From Streptomyces barringtoniae (GTDB lineage: Bacteria > Actinomycetota > Actinomycetes > Streptomycetales > Streptomycetaceae), in NCBI RefSeq assembly GCF_020819595.1, contig NZ_JAJHNP010000007.1, forward strand, positions 248,001-312,000: 64,000 nucleotides of DNA. Reading direction: 5' to 3'. This document shows, in pieces, positions 10,275 through 18,975 of the stretch. How positions within the stretch are numbered: position 1 is the first letter of the stretch; each line of letters starts with the position of its first letter. Position numbers and translations under genes: made by a program. Under the pieces are notes generated by a model. The model had not been told where the DNA came from, did no database searches, and saw nothing but the letters and a program-made list of their open reading frames with translations.

Positions 10275-10323
10275 GAGCAATATTCCGACCGAAGTTTGTT
10301 TCAAGCTTACTTTTTCTTGTAAG
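10275..10323 (-). promoter_or_regulatory. Candidate promoter/operator in the glucanase-LacI divergent gap
   Basis: This AT-rich island in an otherwise GC-rich 439-nt gap (10085-10523) contains, on the minus strand, TTGAAA followed 16 nt later by TATTGC, and a 15-nt stretch (10275-10289) that matches GTCGrrATATTGC, also present before the binding-protein gene at 11654. An inverted repeat CTTAC-8 nt-GTAAG sits at 10306-10323. I infer a promoter for the minus-strand glucanase, perhaps under LacI control; operator identity is a guess. Nothing else recognisable was seen in the gap. Confidence 0.4.
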
Positions 10324-10523
10324 TTATCGATCTCCAGTCTCGTGGTCGCGTCGGCGTACGGAGAAGGCCTACCCACCTGGGCAGGGTGCCTCCGCCCCTG
10401 GCGTCGGATCGTCCCCGGGTGGAGCTTTCTCGCCGTGGCTGTCCCGACGTTCTTGCTGCAAAGAATGACGAATTTTTACGCCAGGCCGTAAGTGGATTGC
10501 GGATCATGCCCTAGGCTTGAGCC

Positions 10524-11546
10524 ATGACACGACGACTTGCCGAGGTGGCCAGGAAAGTCGGGGTCAGCGAGGCGACGGTCAGCCGGGTGCTCAACGGCAA
10601 GCCCGGTGTCTCCGAGCAGACCCGCGAGGCCGTGCTGACCGCCCTGGACGTGCTCGGCTACGAGCGCCCGACCCAGCTGCGGGGCGAGCGCTCGAGGCTG
10701 GTCGGGCTGGTCCTGCCGGAGCTGCAGAACCCCATCTTCCCCGCCTTCGCCGAGGTGGTCAGCAGTGCCCTGGCGCAGCAGGGCTTCACCCCGGTGCTGT
10801 GCACGCAGACGGCGGGCGGCGTCTCCGAAGCCGACTATGTGGAACTGCTGCTCCAGCAGCAGGTCTCGGGCGTGATCTTCTTCGGTGGCCTGTACGCCCA
10901 GGCCGAGTCCCCGCACGAGCACTACGAGCGGCTGTCCCGCCGCGGTCTGCCGACGGTGCTCATGAACGCCGCCATACCCGACCTGGACTTCCCACAGGTC
11001 AGTTGCGACGACGCGGTCGCGGTGGAACAGGGCGCCGGGCACTTGCTGTCGCTGGGCCACCGGCGGATCGGCCTGGTGCTCGGCCCGCCCGATCACATGC
11101 CGTCGCGGCGCAAGCTGGCGGCCGCTCGCACAGTACTGGAGGGGGCCGGGCTGGAGCTCGAGGAGGCGGACGTCGCACACGCGTTGTTCTCCCTGGAGGG
11201 CGGGCAGGCCGCGGCTGCGCGCCTGCTGCAGCGCGGTGTCACTGGCATCATCTGCGCCTCGGACCCGCTGGCCCTGGGGGCGGTGCGCGCTGCCCGCAGG
11301 CGCCGGCTCGATGTGCCCCGGGACGTGTCGATCATCGGCTACGACGATTCCTCCTTCATGACCTGCACCGATCCGCCGCTGACCACCATCCGCCAGCCCA
11401 TCGAGGCGATGGGCCGCGCCGCCGTGGAGTTGCTCGTGGGAGAGCTGGCCGGCGCCAAGGTCACCCACGACGAGCTGCTCTTCGAGCCGGAGCTCGTGGT
11501 GCGCGGATCCACCGGTCTGGCGCGAGAGAGCCCAGCCGCTGACTGA
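10524..11546 (+). CDS. LacI-family transcriptional regulator
   Basis: A 340-aa protein of normal LacI length. The N-terminus has the LacI helix-turn-helix and hinge pattern (LAEVARKVGVSEATVSRVLNG); the rest is a periplasmic-binding-like effector domain with the typical start of its second half (ERSRLVGLVLPELQNPIF) and the family GYDDSSF segment. It sits between a divergent glucanase and the ABC importer, so the natural inference is a repressor of the locus relieved by an alpha-glucan oligosaccharide. A strong terminator follows it, so the importer has its own promoter. Confidence 0.93.
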   Translation: MTRRLAEVARKVGVSEATVSRVLNGKPGVSEQTREAVLTALDVLGYERPTQLRGERSRLVGLVLPELQNPIFPAFAEVVSSALAQQGFTPVLCTQTAGGVSEADYVELLLQQQVSGVIFFGGLYAQAESPHEHYERLSRRGLPTVLMNAAIPDLDFPQVSCDDAVAVEQGAGHLLSLGHRRIGLVLGPPDHMPSRRKLAAARTVLEGAGLELEEADVAHALFSLEGGQAAAARLLQRGVTGIICASDPLALGAVRAARRRRLDVPRDVSIIGYDDSSFMTCTDPPLTTIRQPIEAMGRAAVELLVGELAGAKVTHDELLFEPELVVRGSTGLARESPAAD

Positions 11547-11565
11547 GCGCCAACTCGCAGCGCCG

Positions 11566-11608
11566 GCAAGGGCCGTACCCCCACGGGGTGCGGCCCTTGC
11601 GTTGTTTG
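11566..11608 (+). terminator. Rho-independent terminator after the LacI gene
   Basis: Long stem with arms 11566-11582 and 11584-11600 (one mismatch, minimal loop) followed by GTTGTTTG. It starts 20 nt after the LacI stop and isolates the regulator from the importer operon. Confidence 0.8.
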
Positions 11609-11633
11609 TGGCGAACCCCGTCACGGTTTCGCG

Positions 11634-11668
11634 TTGACTTCTTGCAAAATACCGTCGAGATATTGCGG
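11634..11668 (+). promoter_or_regulatory. Candidate promoter of the ABC importer/glucosidase operon
   Basis: TTGACT at 11634-11639 with GATATT at 11659 (19-nt spacer, slightly long) in a local AT-rich stretch. The segment 11654-11668 matches the motif GTCGrrATATTGC found upstream of the divergent glucanase, hinting at shared control. It lies about 80-110 nt before the binding-protein start. Confidence 0.45.
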
Positions 11669-11742
11669 CACCGACAGGGTCGGTGCTTAAGTGAGGCACG
11701 CCACATCCCCACGCACTCCGCCCATGAAGGGGTCTTCCACCC

Positions 11743-13101
11743 ATGCGCAGATCCGCAGCGCTGCTGATCGCCGGCGCTCTCACCCTGACCGCTGCCGCCT
11801 GTTCCAGTTCCTCCGACGGCGGTGCCAAGCCGACCAACGGCAAGGTCACGATCTCCATCGACTGCGCCCCGCCGAAAAGCCGCCCGACGCAGCGCAAGCA
11901 GTGGGCCGACGACATCGCGGCCTTCGAGAAGCTGCACCCGAACATCACGGTGAAGAGCATCGACACGTTCCCGTGCGAGACCCCTGAACTGTTCACAGCC
12001 GCGCTCAAGGGCGGCACCGAGCCCAACGTCTTCTACACCTACTTCACGGACAAGCAGCAGGTCCTGGACGCCGGCCAGGCGGCCGACATCACGAAGTACG
12101 TCACCTCCGAGAACCTGCCGGTCAAGGACGACATCATGTCCTCGGTGTGGGACACCCAGAAGTCCGGCGGGAAGATCTACGGCATTCCGCGCACCAACTA
12201 CACCATGGGCATGATCATCAACCGGAAGCTCTTCCAGAAGGCCGGGCTGAACCCCGACCAACCGCCGCAGACCTGGGCCGAGGTCGAGGCCGACGCCAAG
12301 AAGATCGCCGCCCTGGGCAAGGGCATCGCGGGCTACGGCGACTACAGCGCGGGAAACAACGGCGGCTGGCACTTCACCGCCGAGATCTACGCCCAGGGCG
12401 GCCGGATGGTGAGCGACGACGGCACCAAGGCGGCCTTCAACAACCCACAGGGCCTGGCCGTGCTGCAGAACCTGCACAAGCTCCGCTTCGACGACAACGT
12501 CATGGGCAGCACCCAGCTCTACAAGTGGGGCGACCTCCAGAAGCAGATGGCCGCGGGCAAGTTGGGGATGTACATCGCCGCCCCTGACGACATCACCTAC
12601 ATGGTGCAGAGCCTCGGCGCCCACTACGAGGACTTCGGCATGGGCCCGGTCCCCGGCCAGAGCGCACCCGGCGTCGGCACCCTCACCGGCGGCGACGACT
12701 ACATGTTCAACGTCAAGGACACCCCCGAGCAGATCAAGGCCGGGATCCAGCTGCTCAGCTACCTCTGGCTGACGGAGGGCCAGGGCCAGCAGTACAACTA
12801 CCCCCGCTCCAAGTCCTCCGGCCAGGCGGTCGGCCTGCCCCAGCCGCAGCTGTTCCAGGGTGCCACCGCCACCAAGGACGCCCAGCTCAAGGCTGCCAAC
12901 GCCACCATGTCGGTACAGGCCTTCGAGCCCTTCGTGAAGGCCAACGTTCCCGGCGTCACCGAGCCCGGCAACGCCCAGGCCATCTACAAGATCCTGGACA
13001 CCACGATGGCGTCCGCACTGACGAGCCGCAACGCAGACCTGAAGAAGTTGCTGGACACCGCTGAGCAGCAGGTCAACCAGGTCCTCGCCAACGCCCAGTA
13101 G
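11743..13101 (+). CDS. ABC sugar transporter, extracellular solute-binding lipoprotein
   Basis: A 452-aa family 1 solute-binding protein. The N-terminus is a lipoprotein signal with lipobox LTAAAC (Cys about residue 21), followed by a low-complexity Ser/Gly linker, then a MalE-like fold with an N-terminal domain rich in Lys and aromatic residues. First gene of an importer operon: the two permeases follow after 51 nt and overlap each other. No ATPase is encoded here, which fits actinomycete sugar importers that share the multi-operon ATPase MsiK. Likely ligand, from context only: oligosaccharides released by the glucanases. Confidence 0.9.
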   Translation: MRRSAALLIAGALTLTAAACSSSSDGGAKPTNGKVTISIDCAPPKSRPTQRKQWADDIAAFEKLHPNITVKSIDTFPCETPELFTAALKGGTEPNVFYTYFTDKQQVLDAGQAADITKYVTSENLPVKDDIMSSVWDTQKSGGKIYGIPRTNYTMGMIINRKLFQKAGLNPDQPPQTWAEVEADAKKIAALGKGIAGYGDYSAGNNGGWHFTAEIYAQGGRMVSDDGTKAAFNNPQGLAVLQNLHKLRFDDNVMGSTQLYKWGDLQKQMAAGKLGMYIAAPDDITYMVQSLGAHYEDFGMGPVPGQSAPGVGTLTGGDDYMFNVKDTPEQIKAGIQLLSYLWLTEGQGQQYNYPRSKSSGQAVGLPQPQLFQGATATKDAQLKAANATMSVQAFEPFVKANVPGVTEPGNAQAIYKILDTTMASALTSRNADLKKLLDTAEQQVNQVLANAQ

Positions 13102-13152
13102 CCGCAAGGGCCGCCAGGCCCCGGGACGAGCAGCCTCCCAAGGAGATCGACG

Positions 13153-14094
13153 ATGGCGGTCGCGACCGCATCCTCCGGAACCGACGCGCCGCCCGCCAGG
13201 GCGGCCGACCGGGCCGGGGCACTGCGCAGATCCGTACAGCGCAACCTCACCGCACACGGCTTCCTGATCGGCGCGGTGCTCTGCTTCGCCTGCTTCCAGT
13301 GGTATCCCATGGTCCGCGAAGTGATCATGAGCTTCCAGAAGGCGAAGGCGGGCAGGACCACCTGGGTCGGCCTGCACAACCTCGACCAGATCGTGCACGA
13401 CCCCAGCTTCTGGCCGGCCTGGCGGAACACCGCCGAATTCACCGGCCTGGCCCTGCTGTTCGGCTTCGCGCTGCCGTTCGTCACGGCCGTGGTGATGAAC
13501 GAACTGCGGCACGCGCGCGGCTACCTGAGGATCCTGGTGTACCTGCCGGTGATGCTTCCGCCGGTGTCCTCGCTGCTGCTGTTCAAGTACCTGTACAACC
13601 CCGAGTACGGGCCGATCAACCGGTCACTGCAGCTGCTGCACCTGCCCACCTCCGGCTGGCTGCAGTCCCCGGACATGGCGATGCTCGCCGTCGTCGTCGC
13701 CTCCACCTGGATGAACATGGGCAGCGCCACGCTGATCTACCTGGCGGCGCTGCAGAACATACCCGGTGAGCTCTACGAGGCCGCCGAACTGGACGGAGCC
13801 GGACTGCTGCGGCGCGTCTGGCACGTGACAATCCCACAGACCCGGCTCGTTCTCTCGCTGATGCTGATGCTTCAGATCGTCGCCACCATGCAGGTCTTCG
13901 TCGAGCCCTTCATCCTCACCAACGGCGGCCAGGGGGTGGAGGGTTCGACCACCACCGTCGTCTACCTGATCTACCAGTACGCCTTCAACTTCTCCAACTA
14001 CGGCGCCGCCTGCGCCCTCGGGCTGCTCCTGCTGCTGGTGCTCGCCGGGTTCTCGGTGATCTACGTGCGACTCAACCGGAGGCTGGAGTCATGA
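13153..14094 (+). CDS. ABC sugar transporter permease (MalF-like)
   Basis: A 313-aa integral membrane protein with six predicted hydrophobic segments and the cytoplasmic EAA loop (EAAELDGAGLLRRVWHVTIP) that docks the ATPase. AAGGAGAT lies a few nt before the ATG at 13153. The last codons overlap the next permease start by 4 nt (ATGA), so the two are translationally coupled. It forms the transmembrane pore with the following protein. Confidence 0.92.
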   Translation: MAVATASSGTDAPPARAADRAGALRRSVQRNLTAHGFLIGAVLCFACFQWYPMVREVIMSFQKAKAGRTTWVGLHNLDQIVHDPSFWPAWRNTAEFTGLALLFGFALPFVTAVVMNELRHARGYLRILVYLPVMLPPVSSLLLFKYLYNPEYGPINRSLQLLHLPTSGWLQSPDMAMLAVVVASTWMNMGSATLIYLAALQNIPGELYEAAELDGAGLLRRVWHVTIPQTRLVLSLMLMLQIVATMQVFVEPFILTNGGQGVEGSTTTVVYLIYQYAFNFSNYGAACALGLLLLLVLAGFSVIYVRLNRRLES

Positions 14095-14957
14095 GCGACA
14101 CCCGCACCCTGGTCAATCCGGCCCAGCTGAACCGCACGCTCTACCGCGCGACGCTGATCCTGGTCGTCGCCGCCTTCACGCTGGCCTTCCTCGGCCCCCT
14201 CTACCTGCTGGTGACGGGCGGGCTCAAGGGCACCACCGAGTCCATCCAGACCCCGCCCACCTTCTACCCGCACCACATCGAGGCCTCCAACTACAGCGAC
14301 GCGTGGACTCGCCTCAACATCGCCCACCTGTTGCTCAACACGCTCTGGTACGCCTTCGGGGCACTCGCCTTCCAGCTCGTCCTGGACGTCGCCGCGGCCT
14401 ACTCGCTGTCCAAACTACGGCCGGCGCTGGGCAACGCGATCCTCGGCCTGATGCTGGCCACCCTCATGATCCCGGCCATGGTGCTGGTCGTCCCGCAGTA
14501 CCTGACCGTGCTGGACCTGCCGCTGATCCACCAGAACCTGCTCAACTCCCCCTGGGCGATCTGGCTCCCGTCGGTGGCCAACGCCTTCAACATCTACCTG
14601 CTGAAGCGCTTCTTCGACTCCGTGCCCCAGGAACTGCTCGATTCCGCCGCCATCGACGGCGCCGGACCGCTGCGCACACTGCTCTCCATCGTGCTGCCCA
14701 TGTCCCGGCCGATCATCGGCGTGGTGTCCATCTTCGCCCTGGTCAACGTGTGGAAGGACTTCCTCTGGCCGCTGCTGGCCGAGCCCGACCCGACCAGGCA
14801 GACGCTCAACGCCGGTATCTACTCGCTCTCCCTGGGCGTGCCGGAGAACGTGCTGATCGCCGCCTCGGCCATCTCCGCCGTGCCGACGGTGGTCTTCTTC
14901 CTGATCTTCCAACGCAACATCATGTCCGGGCTCACCGCCGGCAGCCTCAAGGGCTGA
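14091..14957 (+). CDS. ABC sugar transporter permease (MalG-like)
   Basis: A 288-aa inner-membrane protein, partner of the MalF-like permease. It has six hydrophobic segments and an EAA-type loop (DSAAIDGAGPLRTLLSIVLP). It starts inside the stop codon of the preceding gene. The alpha-glucosidase gene begins 26 nt after it ends, so importer and glucosidase are one operon. Confidence 0.92.
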   Translation: MSDTRTLVNPAQLNRTLYRATLILVVAAFTLAFLGPLYLLVTGGLKGTTESIQTPPTFYPHHIEASNYSDAWTRLNIAHLLLNTLWYAFGALAFQLVLDVAAAYSLSKLRPALGNAILGLMLATLMIPAMVLVVPQYLTVLDLPLIHQNLLNSPWAIWLPSVANAFNIYLLKRFFDSVPQELLDSAAIDGAGPLRTLLSIVLPMSRPIIGVVSIFALVNVWKDFLWPLLAEPDPTRQTLNAGIYSLSLGVPENVLIAASAISAVPTVVFFLIFQRNIMSGLTAGSLKG

Positions 14958-14983
14958 CACCATCTCCCGAGGAGACTTCTACC

Positions 14984-16585
14984 GTGCACCAACCCCACGA
15001 GTGGTGGCGTGGCGCCGCGATCTACCAGATCTACGTGCGCAGCTTCGCCGACACGGACGGCGACGGGGTGGGCGACCTGGCGGGCGTCCGGTCCCGGCTG
15101 CCGTATCTCGCCGAACTCGGTGTCGACGCACTCTGGTTCACCCCCTGGTACGCCTCACCGATGGCCGACGGCGGCTACGACGTGGCCGACTACCGGGCCA
15201 TCCATCCGGCCTTCGGCAGCCTGGGAGAGGCCGAGAAGCTGATCTCCGAGGCACTCGCGTCGGGTATCCGCACCATCGTCGACATCGTCCCCAACCACGT
15301 TTCCGACCGGCATCGCTGGTTCCAGGATGCGCTCGCCGCAGGCCCCGGCTCGCCGGAGCGCGATCGGTTCTGGTTCCGTGAGGGCCGAGGCGAGCGGGGC
15401 GAACTTCCTCCCAACAACTGGATGTCGCAGTTCGGTGGCAGTGCCTGGACCCGCGTCCCGGACGGCCAGTGGTACCTGCACCGCTTCGCCTCCGCCCAGC
15501 CCGACCTGAACTGGCAGCACCCCGAGGTGCGCCGGGAGCACGAGGAGGTGCTGCGCTTCTGGTTCGACCGGGGCGCGGCCGGGGTCCGCATCGACTCCGC
15601 TGCCGAGGTCATCAAGGACCCGGCGCTTCCCGACCTGGTGGACGGCGCGGACCCACATCCCTACCTGGACCGCGACGAGATCCACGACGTGTACCGGGAC
15701 TGGCGCAAGGTCGCCGAGTCCTACACCCCGCCGCGCGCCCTGATCGGCGAGGTCTGGCTGCCCGACCCCGAGCGCTTCGCCCGCTACCTGCGCCCAGACG
15801 AACTCCACACCGCCTTCAACTTCGGCTTTCTCACCTGCCCTTGGGACCCCGCGCGGCTGCGCGAGGCGATCACGACCACACTGGCCGTACACACGCCCGT
15901 CGGCGCGCCCGCCACCTGGGTGCTGGCCAACCACGACGTGACCCGGACCGTCACCCGCTACGGCCGCGCCGACACCGGCTTCGACTTCGCGGCCAAGGCC
16001 CACGGCACCCCCACCGACCTCGCACTGGGCACGCGGCGCGCCCGGGCGGCAGCGCTGCTGAGCCTGGCCCTGCCCGGCTCCGTCTACCTCTACCAGGGCG
16101 AGGAGCTCGGCCTGCCCGAGGTCGAGGACCTGCCGCACTCGGTCATCGAGGACCCGATGTTCCACCGCACCCAAGGAGCCGACCCCGGCCGGGACGGCTG
16201 CCGCGTGCCGCTGCCGTGGAGCGGCGACGCCCCGCCGTTCGGCTTCGGCCCCGAGGGCACTCAGCCCTGGCTGCCCCAGCCTCGGCACTGGTCGGCGATG
16301 ACGGCGGAGCAGCAGGTGGCGGACCGGGGCAGCATGCTGAGCCTGTACCGCACGGCGCTGCGCCTGCGCCGGAGCGAGACCGCCCTCGGCGACGGGCAGA
16401 TGACCTGGCTTCCCAGCGGCCCCCAGGTCCTCTCCTTCACCCGCGACCCCGGCTTCGGCTGCGTCGTCAACCTGGGATCGGAGCCGGCACCGCTGCCACC
16501 GCACCGGCAGGTCCTGCTGAGCAGTGCACCGCTGAGGGACGGGCAACTGCCCACCGATACCGCGGTCTGGCTGCGCCTGCCCTGA
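14984..16585 (+). CDS. GH13 alpha-glucosidase, intracellular
   Basis: A 533-aa protein. GTG at 14984 is chosen because GAGGAG lies at the right distance and the protein then opens with WWRGAAIYQIYVRSF, the usual GH13 oligosaccharide-hydrolase start; the frame is open further upstream but overlaps the permease. There is no signal peptide. The GH13 catalytic set is complete: nucleophile D204 in GVRIDSA, acid/base E256 in LIGEVW and stabiliser D318 in NHD. It probably cleaves imported gluco-oligosaccharides to glucose; with GH87 neighbours, alpha-1,3-linked nigero-oligosaccharides are the likely substrate, but the alpha-1,4 or alpha-1,6 specificity of many relatives is not excluded. Confidence 0.9.
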   Translation: MHQPHEWWRGAAIYQIYVRSFADTDGDGVGDLAGVRSRLPYLAELGVDALWFTPWYASPMADGGYDVADYRAIHPAFGSLGEAEKLISEALASGIRTIVDIVPNHVSDRHRWFQDALAAGPGSPERDRFWFREGRGERGELPPNNWMSQFGGSAWTRVPDGQWYLHRFASAQPDLNWQHPEVRREHEEVLRFWFDRGAAGVRIDSAAEVIKDPALPDLVDGADPHPYLDRDEIHDVYRDWRKVAESYTPPRALIGEVWLPDPERFARYLRPDELHTAFNFGFLTCPWDPARLREAITTTLAVHTPVGAPATWVLANHDVTRTVTRYGRADTGFDFAAKAHGTPTDLALGTRRARAAALLSLALPGSVYLYQGEELGLPEVEDLPHSVIEDPMFHRTQGADPGRDGCRVPLPWSGDAPPFGFGPEGTQPWLPQPRHWSAMTAEQQVADRGSMLSLYRTALRLRRSETALGDGQMTWLPSGPQVLSFTRDPGFGCVVNLGSEPAPLPPHRQVLLSSAPLRDGQLPTDTAVWLRLP

Positions 16586-16610
16586 CCCGGACGCGGCACC
16601 GGCCGCACCC

Positions 16611-16646
16611 GGGCCGTGCCGCTCATGGAAGTGGGCGGCACGGCCC
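16611..16646 (+). terminator. Hairpin between the glucosidase and the fourth glucanase
   Basis: Perfect 12-bp stem (16611-16622 with 16635-16646) and a 12-nt loop, no T run. It may be a partial terminator or attenuator lowering expression of the secreted enzyme downstream, or an RNA stabiliser at the operon 3' end. Confidence 0.5.
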
Positions 16647-16704
16647 ACCCCTTCCCACAGCTCCCGCGAGGATCCATCGCCTTCCACCACAGAATCGAGG
16701 CGCA

Positions 16705-18741
16705 GTGAACCGCACAAGCAGACGTACCGGCGCGCGGCGAAGAGCCGCCGCAGCCCTGGCGGTCGTGACAGCGACGGTCGGCCTCACCGCCGTACCGGCC
16801 GGCGTCGTCGCGGCGGTGGCCGGTGCCGCCCGGGGGACCCAGGCCACGCCGGTGACCCGCGCCGGGCTCGACCCCACCCTGGTCGCCGGTCGCGGAGCCG
16901 ACCTCGGGTTCCTGGAGCAGGAGGCGGAGCACGCCCCGACCGACGGCACCGTCATCGGGCCGGGTCGCACCGCGTACACGCTCGCCGCCGAGGCTTCAGG
17001 CCGTGGTGCGGTCAGTCTCGCGCCCGGCCAGTACGTCGAGTTCACGCTGCCGCGTGCCGCCAACGCCATCACTGTGCGCTACAGCGTCCCGGACGCCCCG
17101 ACCGGCGGCGGGATCACCGCCCCGCTCGACGTCAGCGTGAACGGACGCCACCGCAGCACCATGACGCTGACCTCGCAGTACGCCTGGCTGTACAACCAGT
17201 ATCCGTTCACCAATGACCCCACCGCCGACCTGCTGCACCCCGACTGGTGGATCACCGAGTGCGGCTGCGTCCCAGGCGCCACCACCCCGGCCCCGGTGAT
17301 TCCCAAGCCGTTCCGGCCGAACCACTTCTACGACGAGCAGCGGCTGCTGCTCGGCCGTACCTATCCGGCGGCTGCACACATCCGGCTGCGCGTGCCGCAG
17401 CGCAGCGAGGCCGCGACCACCGTGATCGACCTGATGGACTCCCAACTCGTCGCTCCACCGAAGGCGGACCTGTCCGCGGCCAACGTGCTGGCCTTCGGGG
17501 CGGACCCCAGCGGACGGCGCGACTCCGCCGACGCGATCGACAAGGCCATAGCCTTCGCCGGACGGGCACACCTGAAGGTCTACATCCCTCCGGGGACGTA
17601 CCAGGTCAACCGTCACATCATCGTCGACGACATCACGATCGAGGGTGCCGGCAGCTGGTACACGATCATCAAGGGCCACCAGGTCACCCTCGCGGCACCG
17701 GCCCCGGACGGCTCGGTCCACACCGGCGTCGGCTTCTACGGCAGGGACGCTTCGGCGGGCGGCAGCCACCACGTGCACCTGTCGGGCTTCGCCGTCGAGG
17801 GCGACGTGCGCGAACGGATCGACACCGATCAGGTGAACGGCATCGGCGGGGCACTGAGCGACTCGACCATCGAGGGGCTCTACATCCACCACACCAAGGT
17901 GGGCATGTGGTTCGACGGGCCCATGAGCAACCTGCGGATCACCGGCAACCAGATCGCGGACCAGATCGCCGACGGCATCAACTTCCACACCGGGGTGACC
18001 GACTCCCTCGTCTCCGACAACTTCATCCGGAACACCGGCGACGACGGGCTGGCCATGTGGTCGGAGAAGACGGAGGACGCGGGCGACGTCTTCGACCACA
18101 ACACCGTGCAGACCCCGGTGCTGGCCAACGGCATCGCGGTGTACGGCGGAACGGACAACACCGTCTCCGGCAACCTCGTCGCGGATCCTGTCCGGGAGGG
18201 CAGCGCTGTCCAGGTCGGCTCCCGTTTCGGCGCCGAAGCCTTCACCGGCCACCTGTGGATCACCGACAACACCACCGTGCGTGCCGGTACCTACGAGCTC
18301 AACTGGAACATCGGGCTCGGGGCGATCTGGCTCTACGCCCTGGAGAAGGACATCAGCGCGGACGTCGAGGTGGTGGGCGACTCCTTCCTCGACAACACCT
18401 ACAACGCGGTGATGTTCGTCGCCGACTGGCCGGTCAAGGACAAGTACTCGATCACCAACGTGCACTTCAAGGACATCAGAGTCGACGGTACGGGCACGTC
18501 CGTGGTGAGCGCCCGCGCCGCGGGGTCGGCGAGTTTCGAAGACGTGCAGGCCCGCAACGTCGGTGCGGTCAGCGTCAACAACTGCGGGTCCTTCCACTTC
18601 ACCCCTGCCGGTTCGGAGTTCTCCGTCTCCGACCGCGGCGGCAACGGGTCCTGGCTCGCGCCGTGGGAACTCCCCAACACCATCACCTGCGACGACCGGC
18701 CTGCGGTGGTGCCCCCACCCGCACCGAGCCCCTGGCCGTAG
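16705..18741 (+). CDS. Compact GH87-type glucanase without C-terminal modules
   Basis: A 678-aa secreted protein starting at GTG 16705, 119 nt after the glucosidase. It has an Arg-rich n-region and an Ala-rich hydrophobic signal peptide (about residues 1-42), a CBM35/6-like N-terminal domain (about 70-260, LEQEAEHAP onward) and a GH87 beta-helix (about 265-660). D423 (ADGIN) and D446/D447 (GDD) give the +23/+24 family spacing. Unlike its three paralogues it ends at the catalytic domain, with no discoidin, CBM6 or Hydin-like tail. Its place behind the glucosidase suggests a separate role, perhaps action on soluble or short glucan. The N-terminal module and catalytic half most resemble the minus-strand glucanase (ending 6830). 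Confidence 0.85.
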   Translation: MNRTSRRTGARRRAAAALAVVTATVGLTAVPAGVVAAVAGAARGTQATPVTRAGLDPTLVAGRGADLGFLEQEAEHAPTDGTVIGPGRTAYTLAAEASGRGAVSLAPGQYVEFTLPRAANAITVRYSVPDAPTGGGITAPLDVSVNGRHRSTMTLTSQYAWLYNQYPFTNDPTADLLHPDWWITECGCVPGATTPAPVIPKPFRPNHFYDEQRLLLGRTYPAAAHIRLRVPQRSEAATTVIDLMDSQLVAPPKADLSAANVLAFGADPSGRRDSADAIDKAIAFAGRAHLKVYIPPGTYQVNRHIIVDDITIEGAGSWYTIIKGHQVTLAAPAPDGSVHTGVGFYGRDASAGGSHHVHLSGFAVEGDVRERIDTDQVNGIGGALSDSTIEGLYIHHTKVGMWFDGPMSNLRITGNQIADQIADGINFHTGVTDSLVSDNFIRNTGDDGLAMWSEKTEDAGDVFDHNTVQTPVLANGIAVYGGTDNTVSGNLVADPVREGSAVQVGSRFGAEAFTGHLWITDNTTVRAGTYELNWNIGLGAIWLYALEKDISADVEVVGDSFLDNTYNAVMFVADWPVKDKYSITNVHFKDIRVDGTGTSVVSARAAGSASFEDVQARNVGAVSVNNCGSFHFTPAGSEFSVSDRGGNGSWLAPWELPNTITCDDRPAVVPPPAPSPWP

Positions 18742-18863
18742 GAGTCCGGAGGATCCCCTGCGACGGTCACCTCCCCGGGCCTCCAGGCTCCGGGGCCGGG
18801 CGGCCGGCTGCGAGGCCCTGGACCGCCTGGACGTGCGCTTGCCGAATGCCTCATCCGTGCTGT

Positions 18864-18975
18864 TCAGGCGGCATGTTGGTACTCGTGGAGGGTGACGCCG
18901 AGTCGTGCTCGCCGTTGTATGTCCAGATGGGCGATCCGGTCCGGGTCCTCGATCGGAGCGGGCAGCGAGCGCAGG
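18864..18975 (-). pseudogene. IS transposase C-terminal fragment
   Basis: Read on the minus strand this ends HEYQHAA-stop and is clearly similar in DNA to the 3' end of the broken transposase at 23518 (which ends HEYRHAA). About 110 nt survive. It abuts, head to head, a fragment of another integrase-type transposase on the plus strand. Confidence 0.75.

Noticed and set aside
14303..14983. Upstream extension of the GH13 reading frame
   Set aside because: It overlaps the second permease and lacks GH13 sequence; GTG 14984 with GAGGAG fits the family start.
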